DNA of 64,000 bases from Enterococcus mundtii. GTDB taxonomy: Bacteria > Bacillota > Bacilli > Lactobacillales > Enterococcaceae. A model generated the notes under the pieces. That model had not been told where the DNA came from. It ran no database searches and saw only the letters and a list, made by a program, of their open reading frames with translations. Shown piece by piece: positions 1-9,949 of the stretch. The translations under genes and the position numbers were made by a program. Each line of letters begins with the position of its first letter. Within the stretch, counting starts at the first letter, position 1. Where the stretch lies: assembly GCF_002813755.1 (NCBI RefSeq), contig NZ_CP018061.1, positions 1,726,001 to 1,790,000 of the forward strand, given 5' to 3'.

Positions 1-772
1 TCTACTTAGATATGGCGGCTATCCTCTTTACTGGTTTACGCCTTATGATGAAAAAATTTACGAATATTATAGAAGCCCTGGAGGGAATGCAGGCTCGCGA
101 AGAAAAACTTTAAAAATGATTGAACAGACTATCCTAAGAATCATTCATGACTATCAAGTGCATAACCTTCTCTATTGGAAAGATATATTTACTGAAAAAC
201 AATTGGAACAGGAGAAGTTAAAACCCTACAAGAGAGTATCGCAATCTATTGGACCTGGCGAATTAATTAGTTCACCAATTAGTTTCACTGACCCCAAGCA
301 CCGACCTTTGGCTGCTGTAGAAAAAAATACGGAATTTCTAGAAACTCAGTTAGATCAATTAGATTCTCGATTAACCGTGATTCGTGATGACTCATACATT
401 GATTTTGATCCAGAAGTTGGGTTCTTTTTCGCTGAATTCCCTTATGATCCTGAAGAAGATGAACCTAATGATCCTAGACGTTATTTGTCTAATGAAGAGT
501 ATACAATTAGTTACGACGGTATTTCTTTATTTGGTTGTTCCCCTTATCAATTAAGCTATGGAATACATGGGGATTTTTATAGCGAATGGATGTTTAATAC
601 GGACTACCTTGGTTTAAGCGAACAATTGAATAATTCAATTTTAGCTATCATCTATCAATATCAACAGAACAATTTATATTATTGGCGTAATGTATATACA
701 CCTGAAATGTTTCAAAAAAAAATTAATGAATATAAAGACAGAGAGACATGGAGACTGGATAGGTCTGTCTAA
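1..772 (+). CDS. Two-module protein of unknown function, 5' end outside window
   Basis: The reading frame is open from the window edge, so the true start lies upstream; the visible part is about 256 residues. I do not recognise the family. It is a paralogue of the next gene: both carry the block DP-x-x-RP-x-A followed by TE-x-L, then LT-x-x-x-DDS-[FY]-IDF-x-PE, and a later YQVHNLLYWKD segment. The visible part holds the end of one module (through YWKDIF) and one complete second module. There is no signal peptide or membrane segment in the visible part. It ends about 130 bases before its paralogue on the same strand, and both face a secreted EndoU toxin gene, so an immunity-type role is a guess from context only. 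Confidence 0.75.
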   Translation, partial: LLRYGGYPLYWFTPYDEKIYEYYRSPGGNAGSRRKTLKMIEQTILRIIHDYQVHNLLYWKDIFTEKQLEQEKLKPYKRVSQSIGPGELISSPISFTDPKHRPLAAVEKNTEFLETQLDQLDSRLTVIRDDSYIDFDPEVGFFFAEFPYDPEEDEPNDPRRYLSNEEYTISYDGISLFGCSPYQLSYGIHGDFYSEWMFNTDYLGLSEQLNNSILAIIYQYQQNNLYYWRNVYTPEMFQKKINEYKDRETWRLDRSV

Positions 773-858
773 CTTAGATGTTTGTTAACGCTTCACTCAA
801 ATTCTCTTTTTACTCCGACTTTCCCGAAATAATAATTCTCTCTTCTACTTTTCCAACG

Positions 859-867
859 TGTTATGAT
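859..867 (+). promoter_or_regulatory. Possible extended -10 promoter
   Basis: TG-T-TATGAT, an extended -10 element, lies 36 bases before the start of the second paralogue. No good -35 hexamer is visible at the expected distance, so this is a weak prediction. Confidence 0.35.
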
Positions 868-902
868 TCAAATAAAAATTTTGAACAGAAAGGATATTAA
901 CT

Positions 903-1883
903 ATGACCTTCTTCCCCTTTGTCGATCCCAACCGTCGACCACAAGCAGAGATCAGAAAAATGACAGAAGAACTGACTCAAAAATTTCAAGCAATCGATCC
1001 AGATTTGACTTTGATACATAATGATAACTTTATTGATTATGGTCCGGAGGTCTTTCCAAAGCTATCAAAAATTTATTGGGACCCTCGTGTACCGAATCAT
1101 CCGATGGAACATTTTGTGTATTCGGAGTATCGTTTAAAAGGTAAGTTCTATACTGCTTATTGGGTTACCCCTTATGGTGTGATTATTGATAAATCACGAT
1201 TACCAGATAGTCATGAAAAAAATTTGCAAAAAAAAGTAAGTAGCATTAATGATGCAATTCTTGAAGTCATTCGAGATTATCAAGTTCATAATCTTCTTTA
1301 TTGGAAAGATTTGTTTTCACAAAAACAATTCGCACAACATGCTTTGGCCCTATATAAACAAAATCAACAAATAATCGGAGACACAAATATATGGAACTCC
1401 CCATTTGATTTCAGTGATCCAAAGTACCGACCTTTAGCAGCTGTTAAAAAAAATACGGAATTTCTAGAGACACAGCTGAGACAGTTAGATTTTCACTTAA
1501 CTCTTACTCACGATGATTCATTTATTGATTTTGGACCAGAAATTGGTCATTTATTAGCTGATGCGCCTTATGACTCTGAACAAGATGAGCCTGATGATCC
1601 AATTGCTACCATATCTAATTATGAATATAATATTTATTTTAACCAGATACCTATTTACAGTCTCTCTCCTTATAGTATAGGAACGTGTTTTCATGGCGAC
1701 TTCTTTAATGGTGGAATTACTAATGTTAAGTATCTGGGGCTAAATAAGGTGTTAGATGATGCGATTGAAGTGATTATGAGAAAATATATGCTTTACAACA
1801 AATACTATTGGCGTGAAACCTATACGCCAGAACAATTTCAGCACAAAATACGTGAAGATAAAGAATGGTGGCACTTAGTTTAA
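903..1883 (+). CDS. Two-module protein of unknown function, paralogue of the upstream gene
   Basis: 326 residues; start chosen because AAGGA sits eight bases before the ATG. The protein contains two copies of a module of about 150 residues (roughly 6-155 and 166-320). Each begins DP-[NK]-x-RP-x-A, continues LTL-x-H-x-D-x-FID-x-GPE, and ends with a helical stretch containing DAI-x-VI and N-x-[LY]-YW-[KR]. It is a close relative of the preceding gene, so the locus shows both gene and module duplication. No signal peptide, membrane helix or catalytic motif is evident, so it is probably cytoplasmic. It converges on the EndoU toxin gene with 20 bases between stops. Immunity to that toxin is possible but not shown by the sequence, and the opposite orientation is unusual for an immunity gene. 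Confidence 0.8.
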   Translation: MTFFPFVDPNRRPQAEIRKMTEELTQKFQAIDPDLTLIHNDNFIDYGPEVFPKLSKIYWDPRVPNHPMEHFVYSEYRLKGKFYTAYWVTPYGVIIDKSRLPDSHEKNLQKKVSSINDAILEVIRDYQVHNLLYWKDLFSQKQFAQHALALYKQNQQIIGDTNIWNSPFDFSDPKYRPLAAVKKNTEFLETQLRQLDFHLTLTHDDSFIDFGPEIGHLLADAPYDSEQDEPDDPIATISNYEYNIYFNQIPIYSLSPYSIGTCFHGDFFNGGITNVKYLGLNKVLDDAIEVIMRKYMLYNKYYWRETYTPEQFQHKIREDKEWWHLV

Positions 1884-1901
1884 CTAAGTACCACCATTCT
1901 T
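1861..1901. terminator. Bidirectional terminator between convergent genes
   Basis: A long inverted repeat (AAGAATGGTGG-C-ACTTAGTT against its complement, one G-U type mismatch) overlaps the last codons and stop of the rightward gene and ends three bases before the stop of the leftward toxin gene. It can serve both strands. Confidence 0.75.
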
Positions 1902-1903
1902 TA

Positions 1904-3943
1904 TCATTCTATGATTGGATAAGCTGTCACAACATTTATTTTACCATTTGCTTTTATATTTACTCGCCCTGCTATTTTAAATCCTTCTGTACTATCGCCA
2001 CTAAAAGGATGATTCCCTGGGACGGAACTAGATACTTTTTCCTTTACAATTCTTTCTACTTCACTAATAATCTTTTCCGCATCCCAGTTGTCGGGAAAAA
2101 CAGTAGATTTAGTATTTTTAATGTTCCCATCATATCTAACTTCTGCCTCAAAAGGTTGCCCTTCCACCACTGTTCCTGTCGGCTTATATACAACTCCACT
2201 GTCTGGGCTATAAAAATCAGGATGTCTCGAATGGGCACCTGTGATTTCAGGATTGCCACTTCTCCCAGGTCTCACCTCTCCTGCCACATGTCGCAACGAC
2301 TTGCGGTTATAAAATTCAGTAGTTGGTAACTTCTCTACTAAGGCTTCATTTGGACAGCCCTTGGTAATCAGAGCCTTTTCCGCTTCCAATACGCGAGCGG
2401 CTTCAGCTTCTTCGACTTCGATCGCTGTTACGAAGACTTCTTCGGATTCAACTGCTCGTAAGACAGAAAACATTTCAGACAACGGTAAGCACATAATGAT
2501 AAGTAAGATGTCTGTTTTTTCGAGCTGGATTTGGGACTGTTTGATGACCCAGTCGGTATTTTCGTAATTTGGTAAATTCTTCAATACATTGCCACCGACT
2601 TCAGAAATCGCTGCAATGGTGGTTTCATCTAGACTTCTTGGTAAGGCATTCGTGCGTTCTTCATCAAACAAGCCATCGGCTAACGCATAGTAGTTGCAAT
2701 AGATACCGAAAAAGCTTTGCACTTTGCGGATCGTATAGATGACTTCTTGGTTAAAGCCGATGTCGATTTGATCTAAGGGAACAATTTCTTGCGTTCCCCG
2801 ATACACAAATTCACCTTCCCGATTAATGACAACTTCCTTGTCATTGGCTTTCGCTACGATCCGGAATAGATTGGTCTGAAACGTATCAGGCAATTGATCA
2901 ATCAGCGCATCCCGCTCATCGATCATCTGACGGGTGATTTCTTTTCCGACTTCATTGACGGAATCGACATCTGTTAGGTCTACTGCCCCGAATTGGACCG
3001 AAGAATATTCTTTGACCAGTTCCAAGGCTTGTTCAGGTGTGGCGATTTCTGCTAAAAATGTATCAAAGTCCGTCTCCATGGGAATCGTGATGCCACGAAC
3101 ATCATATTGTGTATATAATTGTTGACGATGGTCATAGGCGGTATAGCTCATGGTCACATTGACATAGGGTGTTCCTGGACCATTATATGGAGAAAAATTG
3201 ATTTGTTTCAGGGCGCCGATCCGCGGAGGTAATTTTTCATTTCCCGGTAAGTATTCATTCAGTGAAGTATCTGGATAAACTAACAGACTTTGATTGTTTG
3301 TGCTTTTCGGCACGAACAATCTGCTCACACCGTCTGTGCCAGTTCGCATCTCATATCCAGATAAGTCGGGGGTCGTTTCTATGTATTCGAGAAACTGGTT
3401 TTGGACTGAAATCCAACTAGCCAACTCGATTTTAGTGGTTGGATAAATCTCAATCGGATCTTCGGGCGCATCAATGGCGTCACCAAGTAAACTGATCGAT
3501 TGTCTTAAGATATTGGTGGAGGTCACCCGATACAACTGACTGACAGCCATCTCTTTGGACGATTCTTTTAAGTAGGGTCGGGTAAATTCAGCAAAGGCGG
3601 TAGCTTGGATGATCGGTGCAATTTTTGAACGAGCAAACCGTGCACTGAGGGGTAACGTACTTGGCCCTTCCATCATGTCTAAATAATCCGCTAGAACCAA
3701 ATTATCAAATACGTTATGTTCGGCAGTCAAAGTATCCGTAAATCCTCGGAGTTTTGCCCATTCGTTCCATGTTTTTTCATCTTTCGCTTGCGAAGTGCCG
3801 CTTAAATCAATCTCAACAGCCGGACGCGAGATCGCTTCTCTGAAGGATCGATCACTCGCAAAGGCTAAGAGTGTCGGTTGGAAAACCGACGACAACAACA
3901 TCACAACTATCAACAACGAGAACCATTTCTTTTTCACTTTCAT
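1904..3943 (-). CDS. Secreted polymorphic toxin with C-terminal EndoU nuclease domain
   Basis: 679 residues. The N-terminus is a Sec signal peptide (MKVKKKWFSLLIV core, hydrophobic stretch, then FASD). The long middle part (about 35-520) is not recognised. A hydrophobic stretch near residue 475 (ILLIIMCLPL) and an Ala/Glu-rich helix (EVEEAEAARVLEAEKAL) precede the toxin tip. The last ~115 residues match bacterial EndoU (RNase toxin): GAHSRH near 569-574, NTKST, FPDNW near 616-620, GFKIAGRVN near 655-663, and the terminal TAYP. EndoU domains cleave RNA, often tRNA, using two His and a Lys. Unlike LXG effectors this protein enters through Sec. No same-strand immunity gene follows; convergent duplicated proteins lie beyond its 3' end. 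The EndoU call is firm; the target and delivery route are inferred. Confidence 0.85.
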   Translation of the reverse strand: MKVKKKWFSLLIVVMLLSSVFQPTLLAFASDRSFREAISRPAVEIDLSGTSQAKDEKTWNEWAKLRGFTDTLTAEHNVFDNLVLADYLDMMEGPSTLPLSARFARSKIAPIIQATAFAEFTRPYLKESSKEMAVSQLYRVTSTNILRQSISLLGDAIDAPEDPIEIYPTTKIELASWISVQNQFLEYIETTPDLSGYEMRTGTDGVSRLFVPKSTNNQSLLVYPDTSLNEYLPGNEKLPPRIGALKQINFSPYNGPGTPYVNVTMSYTAYDHRQQLYTQYDVRGITIPMETDFDTFLAEIATPEQALELVKEYSSVQFGAVDLTDVDSVNEVGKEITRQMIDERDALIDQLPDTFQTNLFRIVAKANDKEVVINREGEFVYRGTQEIVPLDQIDIGFNQEVIYTIRKVQSFFGIYCNYYALADGLFDEERTNALPRSLDETTIAAISEVGGNVLKNLPNYENTDWVIKQSQIQLEKTDILLIIMCLPLSEMFSVLRAVESEEVFVTAIEVEEAEAARVLEAEKALITKGCPNEALVEKLPTTEFYNRKSLRHVAGEVRPGRSGNPEITGAHSRHPDFYSPDSGVVYKPTGTVVEGQPFEAEVRYDGNIKNTKSTVFPDNWDAEKIISEVERIVKEKVSSSVPGNHPFSGDSTEGFKIAGRVNIKANGKINVVTAYPIIE

Positions 3944-4298
3944 TTTTCCACTCCTTTTCTTTTTTATTTACACCGAGAGTATACCGCAAGAAAAGAAAGC
4001 GCTTAACAAAAAGTGAAGATTCTCATGAAACGACTTTTTCTAAAATAAGAAAAGGAAATTCAATTATTTATTCATAAAAATTTTTGTATGTACAATTCAA
4101 CATAAAACAACTATGAAAATGTATGCCGTACCAAAAATACGTCAAAAAAGCCGGGATTTTTTCAAATCCCGACTTGGCTCGTTTCTAAAAGAGAACCTTC
4201 TAGATAAAAATCAATTCAATTGTAAATATGCAATGGATTATTGACTGATAAATAACTTTTAGATTTCTCTTCAGAAAATCATTGAGCAATGAAACTTT
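3944..4298. other. Intergenic region between toxin and argS
   Basis: AT-rich, no convincing coding frame. It holds the upstream region of the toxin gene (RBS AGGAGTGG just before its ATG) and the argS terminator. Nothing else was seen. Confidence 0.6.
4142..4180 (-). terminator. Rho-independent terminator downstream of argS
   Basis: On the minus strand, AAGTCGGGATTT-GAAA-AAATCCCGGCTT runs into TTTTTT, a strong stem with U-run about 120 bases past the argS stop. Confidence 0.75.
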
Positions 4299-5990
4299 TT
4301 ACATTTTATCTGGTGCATGTAATCCTAATAGACGTAAGTCTTCTTTTAGTAAAACAGTTACCGCATAAACTAACGCTAAGCGTGCTTCTTTTTGGTCATC
4401 GTCCGCTAAGATTTTTGTATGTGCATAGTATTTATTGAATGCTTGTGCCAGTTTGATCGCATGTTTTGCAATGATCGATGGCTCATATTTTTCACCCGCT
4501 TGAAGTACTGTTTCAGGGTATTTCTGTACAAGCTTCACGACTTCCCAACTATTTTCATCATTCAACGCATAAGCTTGATCTTCAGAAGGAACAAAACCTG
4601 CTTTGTCTAATAAACTCATCGCACGAGCATGAGTATATTGGACATAAGGACCAGTTTCCCCTTCAAAACGAACCACTTCTTCTAAATTGAAGTCAAAGGT
4701 ATTCAAACGGTCATTTTTTAAATCGTGGAAAATAACAGCCCCAACACCGACTTGTTTTGCGATGACATCTTTGTTTTCCAAATCAGGATTCTTTTCACTG
4801 ATTTGTTGTTTCGCTGAGTCGATTGCTTCATTCAATACTTCTTCTAGTAAAACGATCTTTCCTTTACGTGTAGATAGTTTTTTACCACCTTGTGTGATCA
4901 AACCAAACGGGATATGGTGCATATCATCTGACCAGTCAAAGCCTAGTTCTTTCAAGACAGCTTTCAATTGTTTAAAGTGATAACTTTGTTCATTACCAAC
5001 TACGTATAGTGATTGACTGAAATCATACGTACGTTTACGGTATAGTGCAGCTGCCAAATCACGCGTAATATAAAGTGTCGCACCATCTGATTTTTTGATC
5101 AAGGCAGGATTTAGATCATAAGCAGATAAGTCAACGATTTCTGCACCTTTGTCTTCTTGTAAGAGATGTTTTTCTTCTAGTAATTCGACGATTTCATCCA
5201 TCTTGTCATTATAGAAAGCTTCCCCGTTCAATGAATCAAAACGAACTTCTAACAAGTCATAGATCTTGTTGAATTCTTTCATTGATTCGTCACGGAACCA
5301 TTGCCATAACTCCATCGCTTCTTCGTCGCCTTCTTCTAGACGCTTGAACCAAGAACGAGCTTCATCATTCAATTCAGGTTGTGTTTCAGCTTCTTCGTGG
5401 AATTGGACATATAGACGCAATAATTCATTGATTGGTTCAGCTTTTACAGATTCAGCAGATCCCCATTTTTTGTAGGCAACGATCAGTTTTCCAAATTGTG
5501 TGCCCCAGTCTCCTAAATGGTTGATACGTACTGGTTGGTAGCCTAATTTTTCCATGATAAAGCCAATTGAGTTTCCGATTACTGTCGAACGTAAGTGACC
5601 CATTGAAATTGGTTTTGCAATGTTTGGTGAAGACATATCGATAGGCACGCTTCCTTGGTTACCGATCGTGCTATCACCATAGTGTTCTTTTTCTTTTACT
5701 ACTGTAGCTAACACTTGATTACTAATGATCTCTTTGTTCATAAAGAAGTTCAAGTATGGTCCAACGACTTCGATTTTTTCAAAATTTGTTGCATCGATTT
5801 TCTCAGCAAGATCCGCTGCGATCTGTTGTGGTGCTTTGCGGAAGATTTTTGCTAAAGAGAACGTGGGAAATGCGACATCTCCATGGTCCGCTGATTTTGG
5901 ATTTTCAAGTAATTGTGCGACTTGCTCCAACGTCAAATCATCTTGTACTACTTCATATAGTGCTTTTGCAACAACATCTTTGTTATTCAT
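4299..5990 (-). CDS. argS: Arginine--tRNA ligase
   Basis: 563 residues, full length for class I ArgRS. It charges tRNA-Arg with arginine using ATP in the cytoplasm. Visible features: N-terminal Add1 domain; [20 protein letters not shown] near 120-140, carrying the HIGH-type signature with GHLRST; a second signature around KKLSTRKGK; and a C-terminal anticodon-binding domain ending [10 protein letters not shown]. The start is supported by AGGAGG seven bases upstream. A T-box leader precedes it and a terminator follows, so it is probably monocistronic. It sits next to arginine catabolism genes, but its T-box gives it separate control by uncharged tRNA. Confidence 0.97.
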   Translation of the reverse strand: MNNKDVVAKALYEVVQDDLTLEQVAQLLENPKSADHGDVAFPTFSLAKIFRKAPQQIAADLAEKIDATNFEKIEVVGPYLNFFMNKEIISNQVLATVVKEKEHYGDSTIGNQGSVPIDMSSPNIAKPISMGHLRSTVIGNSIGFIMEKLGYQPVRINHLGDWGTQFGKLIVAYKKWGSAESVKAEPINELLRLYVQFHEEAETQPELNDEARSWFKRLEEGDEEAMELWQWFRDESMKEFNKIYDLLEVRFDSLNGEAFYNDKMDEIVELLEEKHLLQEDKGAEIVDLSAYDLNPALIKKSDGATLYITRDLAAALYRKRTYDFSQSLYVVGNEQSYHFKQLKAVLKELGFDWSDDMHHIPFGLITQGGKKLSTRKGKIVLLEEVLNEAIDSAKQQISEKNPDLENKDVIAKQVGVGAVIFHDLKNDRLNTFDFNLEEVVRFEGETGPYVQYTHARAMSLLDKAGFVPSEDQAYALNDENSWEVVKLVQKYPETVLQAGEKYEPSIIAKHAIKLAQAFNKYYAHTKILADDDQKEARLALVYAVTVLLKEDLRLLGLHAPDKM

Positions 5991-6014
5991 TTATTTTCCT
6001 CCTACATATTGTTT

Positions 6015-6290
6015 GCTGTAAAACAAAAAAATCTCTAGCAAATCCATATTTCCTATGAATTTACTAGAGACGAGAATTCCCGCGGTACCACTCCAATTGT
6101 CCTAAAAAAGGACCTGCTCGATCTGATATCGGTAGACGACCGTCTGTCAAAGACAGAGTTCTCCAAGTGCGCTTCATTGGGATTTGTCCGTCCGGCTTCC
6201 ACTCTACCCAGACTCGCTTTGAACGAAATGACACCAATTACTCTCTTGTTCAGCAAACGTTGCTCTTATTTAACTTGATTTGAATTATAG
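6015..6290 (-). promoter_or_regulatory. T-box riboswitch leader of argS
   Basis: The 14-nt T-box core contains TGGTACCGCG at 6081-6090 (minus strand), the sequence that pairs with the acceptor end of uncharged tRNA. A stem I-like region with GAGAG and GAA-G-CGC-ACTTGGAG lies upstream; by alignment with the usual specifier position the specifier is probably CGC (6169-6171), an Arg codon, matching argS. The leader ends with a terminator hairpin (CTCTAG arms at 6033-6038 and 6064-6069) and a U-run. Uncharged tRNA-Arg is expected to favour the antiterminator. Confidence 0.92.
6021..6069 (-). terminator. T-box-controlled terminator
   Basis: Stem with CTCTAG-TAAAT against ATTTG-CTAGAG followed by TTTTTTT on the minus strand. 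It is the off-state of the argS T-box. Confidence 0.85.
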
Positions 6291-6445
6291 CAGATATCCA
6301 ATCGACTGGCTAGAGTTTTCTTCATAAATAAACGGTGTTCGAAAAGTTGACCTTCAACAATAAGCTAAAAAATCAAAAAATATAAGAAACTATTTTCTGA
6401 TTTTCTATCTTATTGCTCAGGTCAAAGTGCTTTTCTCACAACCTA

Positions 6446-6493
6446 AAATGTCCAGGAGGTCTAAAGGAGATTAAAAACCAACTGGACATTTTA
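6446..6493. terminator. Inverted repeat after the arc operon, likely terminator
   Basis: AAAATGTCCAG and CTGGACATTTT form a perfect 11-bp stem around a 26-base loop, 35 bases past the arcC stop. The A/T ends give a U-run on either strand. The loop is long, so the efficiency is uncertain. Confidence 0.55.
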
Positions 6494-6527
6494 TACACAT
6501 GGTCATGGTAAAACGATAAAAAGTTTC

Positions 6528-7481
6528 TTACGCTTCATCAGCAACAATGATCGTTCCTTCTTCTGAAGCTAATAGATTCTCAATATTTTCTAAGGAAGTA
6601 ATAATTGCTTTCCCAGTAGGACGAGCCTCAACAAAGGCAATCGCTGCTTCCACTTTTGGCAACATGCTTCCTGGAGCAAATTGGTTTTCAGCAATGTATT
6701 GTTTCATTTCTGAGACACCAACTGTTTCTAGTTTCTTTTGATCAGGTTTTTGATAATTCACATAGACATTATCGACACCCGTCAACACGATCAGTAGATC
6801 TGCTCCGATGATCTCTGCTAATTTTTCAGAAGCAAAATCTTTGTCGATCACGGCTTCTTTTCCTTCAAGACCTGTTGCAGTTTCCACTACTGGAATACCG
6901 CCACCACCTACAGAAATGGTGATCACGCCTTGTTCCACTAATGTTTGGATGACACGAGCTTCTTTGATTGAGATTGGTTTTGGAGAAGCAACGACCTTAC
7001 GCCAACCACGTCCTGCATCTTCTTTGAATGTTACGGAAGAGTCTGCGTTCATCTGATCGTTCGCTTCTTCTTCTGTATAGAAAGGTCCAACTGGTTTGCT
7101 TGGATTTTTGAACGATGGATCATTTTCATCAACGATGACTTGTGTCACTAAAGAAACGACATCTTTATCGATTCCTTTTTCCTTCAACACTTCGCCCATC
7201 GCATTTTGCAACCAATAGCCAATTGAACCTTCCGTCATCGCCACGCATGTATCTAATGGCATTGCCGGTGTTTTTTCTGAATCAGCCGCTTGTTGTTGGA
7301 TCAACAAATTTCCAACTTGAGGACCATTACCATGTGAGATGATCAATTCATCTCCTTGTTCAATAAATTTCACTAAGTATTTTGCTGTTTCCATCAATGC
7401 GTCTTGTTGTGCTTTTGCACTTGCATCTGTTGATAAAATCGCGTTTCCGCCTAATGCAACAACCACTTTTCTGTTTGCCAT
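6528..7481 (-). CDS. arcC: Carbamate kinase
   Basis: 317 residues, typical length for ArcC. It converts carbamoyl phosphate plus ADP to ATP, CO2 and ammonia, the energy-yielding last step of the arginine deiminase pathway. Family features: [10 protein letters not shown] at the N-terminus, [11 protein letters not shown] near 50, the [12 protein letters not shown] phosphate-binding stretch near 160, and the [11 protein letters not shown] region. The start has GGGAGA seven bases upstream. It is the last gene of arcA-arcB-arcC, separated from arcB by 113 bases containing a hairpin. The arginine/ornithine antiporter gene often found in this operon is not in the window. Confidence 0.96.
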   Translation of the reverse strand: MANRKVVVALGGNAILSTDASAKAQQDALMETAKYLVKFIEQGDELIISHGNGPQVGNLLIQQQAADSEKTPAMPLDTCVAMTEGSIGYWLQNAMGEVLKEKGIDKDVVSLVTQVIVDENDPSFKNPSKPVGPFYTEEEANDQMNADSSVTFKEDAGRGWRKVVASPKPISIKEARVIQTLVEQGVITISVGGGGIPVVETATGLEGKEAVIDKDFASEKLAEIIGADLLIVLTGVDNVYVNYQKPDQKKLETVGVSEMKQYIAENQFAPGSMLPKVEAAIAFVEARPTGKAIITSLENIENLLASEEGTIIVADEA

Positions 7482-7523
7482 GTCTATCTCCCTTTCTTTC
7501 AGAACATTCTGAATTTTACCGAT

Positions 7524-7578
7524 GACAAAACAAGCCAGCGTTCTTTCTGAACGATCCTCACGCTGACTCGTTTTGATT
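7524..7578 (-). terminator. Intercistronic hairpin between arcB and arcC
   Basis: On the minus strand AAAACGAGTCAGCGT pairs imperfectly with ACGCTGGCTTGTTTT. The U-run is weak, so this could be a leaky terminator or an mRNA processing/stability element that lowers arcC relative to arcAB. Confidence 0.55.
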
Positions 7579-7594
7579 ATTTACTTGTTAGTTG

Positions 7595-8614
7595 TTACAC
7601 ACGAGGAATGAATAAGTTTCCTAGTGTTGCTGCCATGATTGCTTTGATTGAGTGCATACGGTTTTCTGCTTGCTCAAATTGACGTGCATATTTACTGCGG
7701 AATACTTCGTCTGTTACTTCCATTTCAGTGATGCCGAAGCGTTCTTTCATTTGTTCACCGTAAACTGTCTTCGTATCATGGAAGGCTGGTAAGCAGTGTA
7801 AGAAGATCAAACGATCTGTATTGTTTGTTTTTTCGATCATATCCATATTGATTTGGTAAGGTTTCAATAATTTGATACGTTCTTCAAATTTATCTTCTTC
7901 ACCCATTGATACCCAAACGTCTGAGTAAAGAACGTCTGCTCCGTCAACCCCTTTAGCAACATCGTCAGTGATCATTAATTGTGCACCTGATTTCGCTGCA
8001 AACTCTTCAGCCATTTTCACGATTTCTTCTTCAGGTTGTAATTCTTTTGGTGCAACGATACGCATGTTTGTTCCTAAGATTGCACCTGTTACTAACAATG
8101 AATTCGCCATGTTGTTACGTCCATCGCCACAATAAGCAACTGTGATGCCTTCCACTTTACCGAAGTTTTCTTGGATCGTTAAGAAGTCAGCGATCATTTG
8201 AGTTGGGTGCCATTCATCAGTTAAACCATTCCATACAGGTACGCCTGAGAATTCAGCTAATTCTTCCACCATTTTTTGGCTGAAACCACGGAACTCGATT
8301 CCGTCAAACATACTACCTAATACTTTGGCAGTATCTTCTGTAGATTCTTTTTTACCTAATTGGATGTCATTCGCACCTAGATATTCAGGATGCGCACCAA
8401 GATCGATTGCTGCAGTTGTAAATGCTGCACGAGTACGTGTTGATGTTTTTTCAAATAGTAATGCAATATTTTTTCCTTCTAAGTAATGATGTGGGATGCC
8501 ACGTTTTTTCAAATCTTTCAAGTGTTGAGAAAAGTCGATCAAATATTGTAACTCTTCCTTTGTAAAATCTTTTTCTGCTAATAAACTTCTTCCTTGAAAT
8601 ACTGATTCTTTCAT
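7595..8614 (-). CDS. arcB: Ornithine carbamoyltransferase, catabolic
   Basis: 339 residues. In the deiminase pathway it phosphorolyses citrulline to ornithine and carbamoyl phosphate. Signature motifs are present: STRTRAAF near 57 (carbamoyl phosphate binding), the [10 protein letters not shown] stretch near 165, DVWVSMGE near 235, and HCLPAFHD near 275 (catalytic Cys). Start supported by AAAGGAG before ATG. It is preceded by arcA and a strong intercistronic hairpin, and followed by arcC, so the role is catabolic rather than biosynthetic; no argininosuccinate genes are nearby. Confidence 0.96.
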   Translation of the reverse strand: MKESVFQGRSLLAEKDFTKEELQYLIDFSQHLKDLKKRGIPHHYLEGKNIALLFEKTSTRTRAAFTTAAIDLGAHPEYLGANDIQLGKKESTEDTAKVLGSMFDGIEFRGFSQKMVEELAEFSGVPVWNGLTDEWHPTQMIADFLTIQENFGKVEGITVAYCGDGRNNMANSLLVTGAILGTNMRIVAPKELQPEEEIVKMAEEFAAKSGAQLMITDDVAKGVDGADVLYSDVWVSMGEEDKFEERIKLLKPYQINMDMIEKTNNTDRLIFLHCLPAFHDTKTVYGEQMKERFGITEMEVTDEVFRSKYARQFEQAENRMHSIKAIMAATLGNLFIPRV

Positions 8615-8682
8615 ATGAACATTCTCCTTTAAAATTGTATTCTATTTGATAGTACATAAAGTACTTGGTATTAAGAGGAAAT

Positions 8683-8712
8683 CTGATGGCAGCTGACAGT
8701 GACTGCCATCAG
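8683..8712 (-). other. Perfect intercistronic hairpin between arcA and arcB
   Basis: CTGATGGCAG and CTGCCATCAG form a perfect 10-bp stem with a 10-base loop, directly after the arcA stop. It lacks a U-run on the minus strand, so an mRNA 3'-end protector or processing stem is more likely than a full terminator. Confidence 0.6.
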
Positions 8713-8719
8713 GAATAAA

Positions 8720-9949
8720 CTATTTTAAATCTTCACGAACTAACGGTTGGCTCATGCAACGAGGGCCGCCACGACCGCGTGACAATTCACTTGAAGTGAT
8801 TTCCAATACTTTGATGCCGTAGCTTCTCAATAATTCGTTTGATACATAGTTACGATTATAAGTAACTACAACCCCTGGAGCGATCGCTAATGTGTTTGAG
8901 CCATCATTCCATTGTTCACGAGGTGCAACGATCGCATCGCCATTACCTGTTGGGATCAATACAAGATCATCTAAACCTAGAACTGATTTCAATGACTCTT
9001 GTAAATCATCTGAATGAGAAATTTTGATATCATCGCCAGCTTGTTCGATTGTAAAGACGTCCATTTTTCCTTCTTTACTTTGGATCGCTGGGTGGATCGT
9101 GAATTTGTCATGGTCAACCATTGTAAATACTGTATCTAAATGCATCATCGCACGATTATTCGGAATCTTGATTGCCAAGACTTTTTCAAATCCTGCGTTT
9201 TTCGCAAATAAGTGACGTGCTAAACGCTCGATCGCTTTTGCATTTGTTCTTTGTGAGATACCAACAGCGACAACTGTGTCACTAAGGATCAATTCATCCC
9301 CACCTTCGATATGATCTGGATTTTCGCGATCCAACCATACGTCAACACCTTTATTTGCAAAACGTGGATGGTGGTTCAAAATGTATTCTGTGAACATTGA
9401 CTCACGACGACGCGCTTCAAATGCCATTTTATTGATTGTCATCCCATTTCCCATTGATGCGGAAGGGTCTCTTGTAAAGTATAGGTTTGGCATTGGGTCC
9501 ATGTAGAATGGATAGTCGTCATCAGATGATAAATCGTATAAACTACGTGATTTCACATCGATATCTTTTGTACGGACACCCGCCATGATCTTATCTACCA
9601 TATCTTGAGTTTCCATTGATAGAAGGAACTCATGAAGACCATCTCTAACAGCATTAGATGCAATAAAAGATTCATCTAACATTTTATTTAAAAATTCCTC
9701 TTTGACATTACCTGCATCGATTGCTTCAGCCGCTAATTTCTCTAAATATAATGTTTCAGCGCCTTCACTTTGGAGCACTTGTGCAAATTCATCATGCTCA
9801 GCTTGTGCAATCGGTAGATACGGAATGTCGTCGAACAACAAACGATCCATAATATCAGGTGTTAGATTTTCCACTTCTTGACCAGGTCGTTTTAATAATA
9901 CTGTCTTTAACTTTCCTATCTCAGAGAAAACGTGAATCGGTTTATCCAT
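8720..9949 (-). CDS. arcA: Arginine deiminase
   Basis: 409 residues, full length. It hydrolyses L-arginine to L-citrulline and ammonia, giving acid tolerance and ATP through the downstream enzymes. Visible guanidine-modifying-enzyme motifs: LKRPG near 19, [12 protein letters not shown] near 160, the EGGDELI stretch near 217, HLDTVFTM near 270 and the catalytic Cys in [10 protein letters not shown] near 400. AAGGAGG lies nine bases before the ATG. It is the first gene of arcABC, divergent from arcR across a 450-base AT-rich control region with a cre-like site. Confidence 0.97.
   Translation of the reverse strand: MDKPIHVFSEIGKLKTVLLKRPGQEVENLTPDIMDRLLFDDIPYLPIAQAEHDEFAQVLQSEGAETLYLEKLAAEAIDAGNVKEEFLNKMLDESFIASNAVRDGLHEFLLSMETQDMVDKIMAGVRTKDIDVKSRSLYDLSSDDDYPFYMDPMPNLYFTRDPSASMGNGMTINKMAFEARRRESMFTEYILNHHPRFANKGVDVWLDRENPDHIEGGDELILSDTVVAVGISQRTNAKAIERLARHLFAKNAGFEKVLAIKIPNNRAMMHLDTVFTMVDHDKFTIHPAIQSKEGKMDVFTIEQAGDDIKISHSDDLQESLKSVLGLDDLVLIPTGNGDAIVAPREQWNDGSNTLAIAPGVVVTYNRNYVSNELLRSYGIKVLEITSSELSRGRGGPRCMSQPLVREDLK

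Noticed and set aside
1865-2329. 154-codon plus-strand frame
   Set aside because: Antisense to the well-supported EndoU C-terminus; Cys/Phe-rich composition typical of a shadow.
6053-6256. 67-codon minus-strand frame
   Set aside because: It is inside the argS T-box leader.
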